Shown in pieces: positions 58,401 to 64,000 of a stretch of 64,000 nucleotides of DNA. Every line of letters starts with the position of its first letter. The stretch's first letter is position 1. Source of the stretch: Metallyticus violacea. Taxonomy: Eukaryota > Arthropoda > Insecta > Mantodea > Metallyticidae. The stretch is from contig CM060833.1 in assembly GCA_030762175.1 (NCBI GenBank), positions 73,304,501 to 73,368,500 on the forward strand. Direction: 5' to 3'. The notes under the pieces were generated by a model. That model ran no database searches. It was not told the DNA's origin and worked only from the letters and a program-made list of their open reading frames with translations. The position numbers and the translations under genes were made by a program.

Positions 58401-59984
58401 AGAGCGACTTTACACAATACAGAGCATGAAAAACAAAACATAAATTATTCTTTTTACGCCAAATTGTTTATTGCGCCTAAATTTGTTATATTTTTTGGTT
58501 TAATTATCTTTTAATTTTGGCATTAAGTTCCCTTCCTTATAGCATCTATATAGTACATTAAGAATTACAATTTATAATCATTAAATGTAAATTGTAACAA
58601 TAAATTTCATAAAAGCGTTGGCTGATATCAGTTTCACTCTCCTCGCCCACATTCTTCGTGCGGATTTTACTTTTCCGAGGAGTGTTACGATTAAAGTTAG
58701 GTTCAAGGTCAGTTTTTGTCTTTTACAGTTGCAATTGGAATCTATTGTTTTACTTTGTTATGCAGAATCAACTTAACCTCTCGATTAAACATTTAAAGAC
58801 GATGAAAAAAAAAAAAAAAGGAAAGAAAATAATGTACAACTTCCTATCGAGATATATCTAATACATACCACTCTTATAGAAAATGCAACCGAATTGCTGT
58901 CTTATTTCCTTGTTGCCCTGAGATGTTACAATTAGAGTCTTATTGAGCCCGCACATCTACTGGTCAGCTACGTGCCATGACGTCACAATATATGATTCAT
59001 TAGCTGCACTGCAATTATTGGCTTTATTATACTACGTGAACCGGAATCCCAGAGGCTCAAGGGAAGTATTATACCCTTCTTAGTGACGTTTCAGTGTGTG
59101 CACTAACTAAACCCTAATTACAGCATTGCGCAGTGAGATCAGATTAAAGAGACCTTTCTCACCAGGGAAAGATGTTCGAATCTCGTATATTTTTTTTTTC
59201 TTTTTCATTTCTTTCTATATCGCTATCTCTTCTATCTTCTTCTTCTTCTTCTTTTTTGTTTGTTTTGTTTTCGGTGTTGATGTTTATGTTAACTATTGCA
59301 AGATTTACACATTTCTTCTCCATCTGTTAATGCAAGAACATTCATTAGCGCTATCTTGTTAAACATACGTAGCTTAAAGCATAAATCATGAAGAATGGGT
59401 GGCAATTTTTAATGTGTTTCTGTTTATATAGTAATTTCGCTTTAACATTATGTTATTTTACACAAAGTTAAAACCTATATAAAATTAGTTCTTACAAATG
59501 AACAGTGATTTCCAAAGACTAAAAATACATTTATATAATCCTTTGACCAAAAAAAAAAAAAAAAGGAGTTAGGTACCTCTTGAATGCAAAATTCTTCTAA
59601 GTCCTACTCGAGACAGCGGGCGCTATTCACAAGGTGTCCAGTAAGGTTGTGTAGTCACTGCAGTAGTTATGTTTACATGGCATGCACTAAAGACGCTGAC
59701 TAGTGTGTGTGTTCCGTTAGCTCTGTGGCAGAGTGTGCAGTGATGTCGTGGCTAAGAACGCCTCCCAGCATGAAGCACTTTTATTTTATATGGAATATTA
59801 TAAAGTTATAATGAATATTACAATATTTCCTTCAGTATTTGTTCTATCTAAATGCAATATACTACACACGCATTTTCTGCACATGTACGAAGGATAAAAG
59901 ATGGTTTATGAGCACATATTCAAGAAGCGTGCGTGGGATCTCCCGTTCACACTGCTGATTAATCTAACATCATCTATGTCCCAA
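58401..59984. other. No gene recognised
   Basis: Short A and T homopolymers at about 58804-58818 and 59551-59564 and a T/C-rich stretch at 59188-59260 underlie the Phe-rich frame at 59126-59362. Confidence 0.5.
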
Positions 59985-60052
59985 AGATTGAGTGCCGTTA
60001 TATATGCTGAGGGTTCATAGATTGAGTGCCGTTATATATGCTGAGGGTTCAT
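59985..60052. repeat. Perfect 34-bp tandem duplication
   Basis: Two identical 34-base units, 59985-60018 and 60019-60052, with no differences, so the duplication is recent or an assembly error. Confidence 0.97.
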
Positions 60053-60259
60053 ACACCCGATATCAGTTTGTGTTTATTTCTGTGTGTTTTCACTCTAGAA
60101 GATAAATGTTTCTATTCATGTGTTTATTTAGTTGTAAAGAATATGTTAGTTTATGATTATGATAACGCCATAAACTCAAATAATACGTTAAAATATAATA
60201 TAATATTTAGATAACATAATGTTCTACATATACACTTATAAAACAATAATAATTAAAAT

Positions 60260-60321
60260 CTTGTGTGGGATTTGAATCCAGGAGCTTACGCAGAAAACCG
60301 CTCGGCCACCGCTACTCTACC
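60260..60321 (-). repeat. tRNA-like remnant (SINE head or tRNA pseudogene)
   Basis: On the minus strand GGTGGCCGAGCGGTTTTCTG is an A-box region like that of tRNA-Leu or tRNA-Ser, and GGATTCAAATCCCAC is a B box at the right spacing. The acceptor stem is not complementary and there is no long variable arm or 3' discriminator, so it is not a working tRNA gene. It differs from SINE-A, B and C. Confidence 0.6.
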
Positions 60322-61589
60322 GTAACGTTCTCCTTCCAGATGCTTATGATTGTGACTATTATGTTTACATGCAAATCACTGCAGTGTGCACTCGCTGCAT
60401 GCGCTAGTGAATCTTTTTTTTTTTTTTTTTTGTCAAAGAAAATTCTTTCAGACATTTTGAAGACTTATGCTTCTTCGTAATGACAATTTATTTACATCAA
60501 TTCCTGTAGCGCATGCCGCTGATGTGAAAATATATAATTATTTTCTGAAAATCATGTCAAATCTGCTTTCTTATGTGTATGGGAAAGCAAGGGTATGAAG
60601 TCTCACTGTATGAGAAAACAATGTTATAAACGTGAATCTATTATTCCTAGACAGGAAAATATGTTAAAAACTTTAGTGAACACCTACGATTTATGACAGA
60701 TTTTCTAATGCAATTGATGAAAGCTCTAATGCATTTGCAAATTTCAAAACCCTAAATGTTCTAAATTTAACAATGTAAGGCTGAAGGAGGAACTTTTATA
60801 AGGTGACTAATTATGATGACATTTTGATAAATTGTTTGATCCTCGGAAAACAGTCCTCGCAAGCATGAAAAATATATGTTGTGTTTTACTTAGAAATCAT
60901 AAAGTAGAACTACTGCATATATTTATTGACTGATATTGTGACTTCACACGAACCTATATAATATAACAGTCTTTAAAGTAAAGTTTTACATCTTGAACTC
61001 CACCTAGACGTGTTCCTAGAAAAGCTTAGATCCTCCAGCGATGATCATGACAACTATTTTCAACAGTGGATTTTACGGTGGAAAGGAAGTACGTAAACCC
61101 AGTCCAAGTATATCGGCCGAATTTTGATGGGCCATAATGAGATTTTTTTCTGTAGTCTGTATGCAAAACTATACACGAAAATCATCAAATACACATTATT
61201 AAATGCCGGAACAGAGAGTAGGTTTATCATTTACAGTTACATAAGTGCTAACTTTATTGTCGGGAAGTATTAGTGCACGAGAGAATATTTCTAGCGAAGA
61301 CCTGATAAAGATATGGAGAAGAGAGGGGAGTAGGGGAGGAGGGGTTAGGTGTAAGAACTCCATTCGAGATTGTATATATGTACATAAAATTACTCATAGA
61401 AAATGTTTAATGTATGTATGTTGAATATATGTAGGTATGCATGTAGATCTCTATGCATATAGTATGCATATTTCGATTGTTATCAGAACGGTACTAGCAT
61501 GTATGGCTGTAAGATCCATATGAAAGTTATGTTACTTATGTATACTTTAAAACTGCTACTGTAAAAGTCCACTACTACTTACACCATAA
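60322..61589. other. No gene recognised
   Basis: A T18 run at 60414-60431; otherwise featureless. Confidence 0.5.
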
Positions 61590-61915
61590 CCTATGTGATA
61601 GTACCTATGTGGGCCTTTGGCTTACCACGATGACCGCTGCGTCCTCTACCTCCATCACGTGATATCATTGATAGAGTGCAGTGTTTTAGGGGGGTATGTG
61701 ATCAGCACACCGCATCCCGCCGGTCGCTATATCGCGGTTTACAAGATCGTAGATCGTCACCTCTCCATCAGGCAGCTTCCCAATTGACCTCACGAGGCTG
61801 GGTGGATCCAGTTCCAGACCTTTCTAACTTAGAAATTTTCTAAGCAGGTACCGAGAATCGAACCCGGCCCCCCCGGCCAGCAGTCAGCAACGCTAATAGA
61901 CCAAGGAGGTGGTCA
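61590..61915 (-). mobile_element. SINE-C, tRNA-derived
   Basis: On the minus strand a tRNA-like head, TTGGTCTATTAGCGTTGCTG, is followed by a B box GGGTTCGATTCTCGG at about 61852-61866. Then come TAGAAAGGTCTGGAACTGGA, CAGCCTCGTGAGGTCAATTG and GGAGAGGTGACGATC, an order I associate with a widespread insect SINE. Only one copy is present. The left limit is approximate because the 3' tail could not be defined. Confidence 0.8.
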
Positions 61916-62708
61916 AAAGTCCATTACTATTACTAATTAAAAAAAAAACTTTAAAGTGTGTCTCTCTGATGGAGAAAACATCCAAAAACATATTCAAATA
62001 CAGAATGAAAAATCCTCTAGATTCAGTTAATTTTAATTTGAAATGTTTGAATTTCTAACTAAACACTTAATTCTGGAAAACATGAAATATGAATACCGCT
62101 TTACTTTCTTGGAAATATAAAAAACTGAAGGCAAAGTAAGTCAGATATTTTGCTGAGATAAGATAACAAAGCTTGGTTTGTATGTATCAACAATTATTTT
62201 CAAAAGAAAAAGTCATCTAAAATTATATGAACTGCAGGAGATGTGGCTTACTTGTAATAATTGAGTTAATATTACAATTATAAGGTTGATATTATATTTA
62301 TAATTATTGTATAAAATATTATTTTGTTTTATATTTTTGTCTTAAGTTATTTTAGCAAGGATAATTAAAAAGTACTCAATATTCCGTTTACAGTAGCTTA
62401 TTTCTGGTAATGGAGACAAGAAAAGTTAACTTGTTGGTCAGTTAAAGTTTGCGTTTATTTTTCTGCTCATTTACTCAGGTCCTAGTAATGTGATTGTACA
62501 TAAATGAAAACCCGAAGTGGAACTCGACCTGTAGAAGCTCCTTATATTTTAACAGGACAAATTGATTGTAAATCAACGAAACTACTGGGCCTTTCATGGT
62601 TTTGTCAAGCTTTTCACGGCAGTTAGAATGTCGGTAGTTAGACCAGTAGTTCTCGGCAAAGTGGTTGTAACATCCGCGCAACTGTCTTAAGTTCTCACTT
62701 TGTTGATA
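61916..62708. other. No gene recognised
   Basis: AT-rich; the frame at 62475-62681 (-) has no known counterpart. Confidence 0.5.
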
Positions 62709-62996
62709 GTTTTATTTATGGACGCTCTTTAACATCTCGGGTCATCAGCGTCGCATTCAAATCAAGGCGTGAAACGGCCGACAAATTTTGCTCAGAGGCC
62801 TCTTTTTTCAGACGTGAGATTCTTTTTCATGCCGTAAATGTACGACACGGGACCACGGCTTTACTTCCCTTCCGAAGGAAGCCATACTTAAGATTTTTAC
62901 ACCCGAAAAAAATCCATCGAATCTGCCCGGGTTTGAACCCGCGATCTTGGGTTTAGGAAGCAAATATGGTAACCACTACACCACCACCAAGTCCGA
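62709..62996 (-). mobile_element. SINE-A, full length
   Basis: Left edge GTTTTATTTATGGACGCTCT, B box visible as GGGTTTGAACCCGCGATC at about 62929-62946, right edge head complement AAGTCCGAC. AAGTTCTC occurs at 62689-62696 and 63000-63007 and is probably the target duplication, with a short interval at the tail. The head belongs to the GTCGGACTTGG subfamily, as in the copy at 51543. Confidence 0.95.
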
Positions 62997-64000
62997 CTCA
63001 AGTTCTCGCAATTACTATTAAAATGACAATTACAATGTGCACGTATCTTATGACTATTAGTATGTAATTACTACCTATTTGAATTTATGATATTCTTAAA
63101 AAAGATAGGCTATTACTCAATATGCATTTACTGCGTACCATACACGGATTTTCTCATCATGCAAGGGGGTTTCGTGTAAAAAATCGGGTTCTTCTATATT
63201 GCAATACTGTTATTTTGCTCGAAACATGAACGTAAAAGGTACCAATGCTTCATCAGTAAAGAACGTTAAGCGTGTTTCTATTACTGTATTCTATTCCTAC
63301 ATTCCTTAACATCCTATTACAGAAATTTACCCGAATATCAGAATCACTTACATGCAATTCGTACAGTTGCTTTGTATGCTCTCGAGTTTAAATTGACCCA
63401 ATTTGGAAGATAAACCAATGCGTGTGAATGGCAACTTTCTAAAAAGATACTAGAAAAAAAAAAAGGAATGCAGCAGAATGTTTCCGACATCTCCTGTCAG
63501 AAATAGTCCTATTTCAATAATAATTGTAGTTGTGATTGCTAAAACTTGAATCAGTTGCGCGGATATTACAACCACTTCGCCGGGAGTTATTGCTTTTACT
63601 GCCGATCCACAAGCTGCTGCCGTAAAACGGGTGATAAAACCTCGAAAGACCCGGTGTTTCCTGAACAATAGTGTGCTAGTTTTTGCTGTCCTTCAGTAAG
63701 CATCGGTCCGCGCTTGTTTGGTTTCTTTATATGCAGTGTCCCTATTATTTCAGCAGAAGTACTGCTATCATTATTATGCGAAAATTTGAGGGGAGGAAAA
63801 GAAAATAGCACGCACACTAGACCCTACTTTATTTTTGAAACATGTTTAGTAAATTCTGTTATTTATTTCTGTTTAAGGGAAGTATTAAAGGAAAAGGGAG
63901 GGGATCAAAAATCTCATCTTAGTTTTTTTTGTACGGTTTTAATATTTGAAATTTTCTGTTTATTTTAATAAAACTTTCATTAATGCTCCTTGGTTATAAG
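62997..64000. other. No gene recognised
   Basis: Frames at 63450-63668 (-), 63596-63817 (-) and 63714-63968 (+) overlap each other and match nothing recognised. The 63560-63720 part is GC-richer. Confidence 0.45.

Noticed and set aside
59126..59362. Phe-rich 78-codon frame, possible membrane peptide
   Set aside because: Produced by T/TTC-rich low-complexity sequence.
60260..60321. Functional tRNA gene
   Set aside because: The acceptor stem does not pair and there is no proper variable arm; only A- and B-box-like segments remain.
1..64000. CRISPR arrays, phage or bacterial operons, defence islands
   Set aside because: No regularly spaced direct repeats, no ribosome-binding sites and no long frames; everything points to a eukaryotic genome.

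Overview
This is a eukaryotic, AT-rich, gene-poor stretch that looks like insect intergenic or intronic DNA. No frame longer than about 170 codons is open, there are no operons or ribosome-binding sites, and nearly every recognisable piece of protein is a broken transposon. The tRNA-derived SINEs, the mariner, hAT and Tc1-like transposases and the non-LTR reverse transcriptases all match insect element types. A large, repeat-rich genome such as that of a cockroach or termite would fit, but this is inference and the species cannot be read from the window.

Layout. At 0.9-2.2 kb there is a full-length but dead mariner. At 4.6 kb lies a SINE fragment. At 7.1-8.7 kb a hAT transposase pseudogene is split by an antisense SINE. 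At 12.0-14.0 kb a non-LTR retrotransposon fragment is itself split by about 1.07 kb of unclassified sequence. A second mariner (14.5-15.7 kb) and a third (17.4-19.0 kb, split by a SINE) follow. A second non-LTR fragment lies at 23.2-24.2 kb. From 30.7 to 47.6 kb there is a graveyard of decayed Tc1/mariner-superfamily transposases (30.7, 32.8, 33.5, 36.6, 39.5, 42.9 and 47.1 kb), with SINEs between and inside them. The right third holds two further SINE families, more copies of the main SINE, a third non-LTR fragment (57.5-58.4 kb) and several simple repeats.

The elements do not work together as a pathway; they are a layered insertion record. The commonest element, called SINE-A here, occurs eight times and has landed inside mariner, hAT and Tc1-like sequences, so it was active after them. 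None of the transposases or reverse transcriptases looks functional.

Host sequence is the weak point. Three short segments (41.28-41.54, 42.54-42.68 and 52.64-52.83 kb) have splice-site-like borders, higher GC and open frames, and could be exons of a gene whose introns make up the region, but none has a recognised product. Other notable structure: a foldback with 39-bp perfect outer arms at 45.56-45.72 kb, a 19-bp perfect hairpin at 54.66 kb, and unusually many G/C homopolymers of 10-11 bases. I found no convincing new biological system; the foldback repeat family, the unclassified insertion in the first LINE and the candidate exons are the points most worth a second look.
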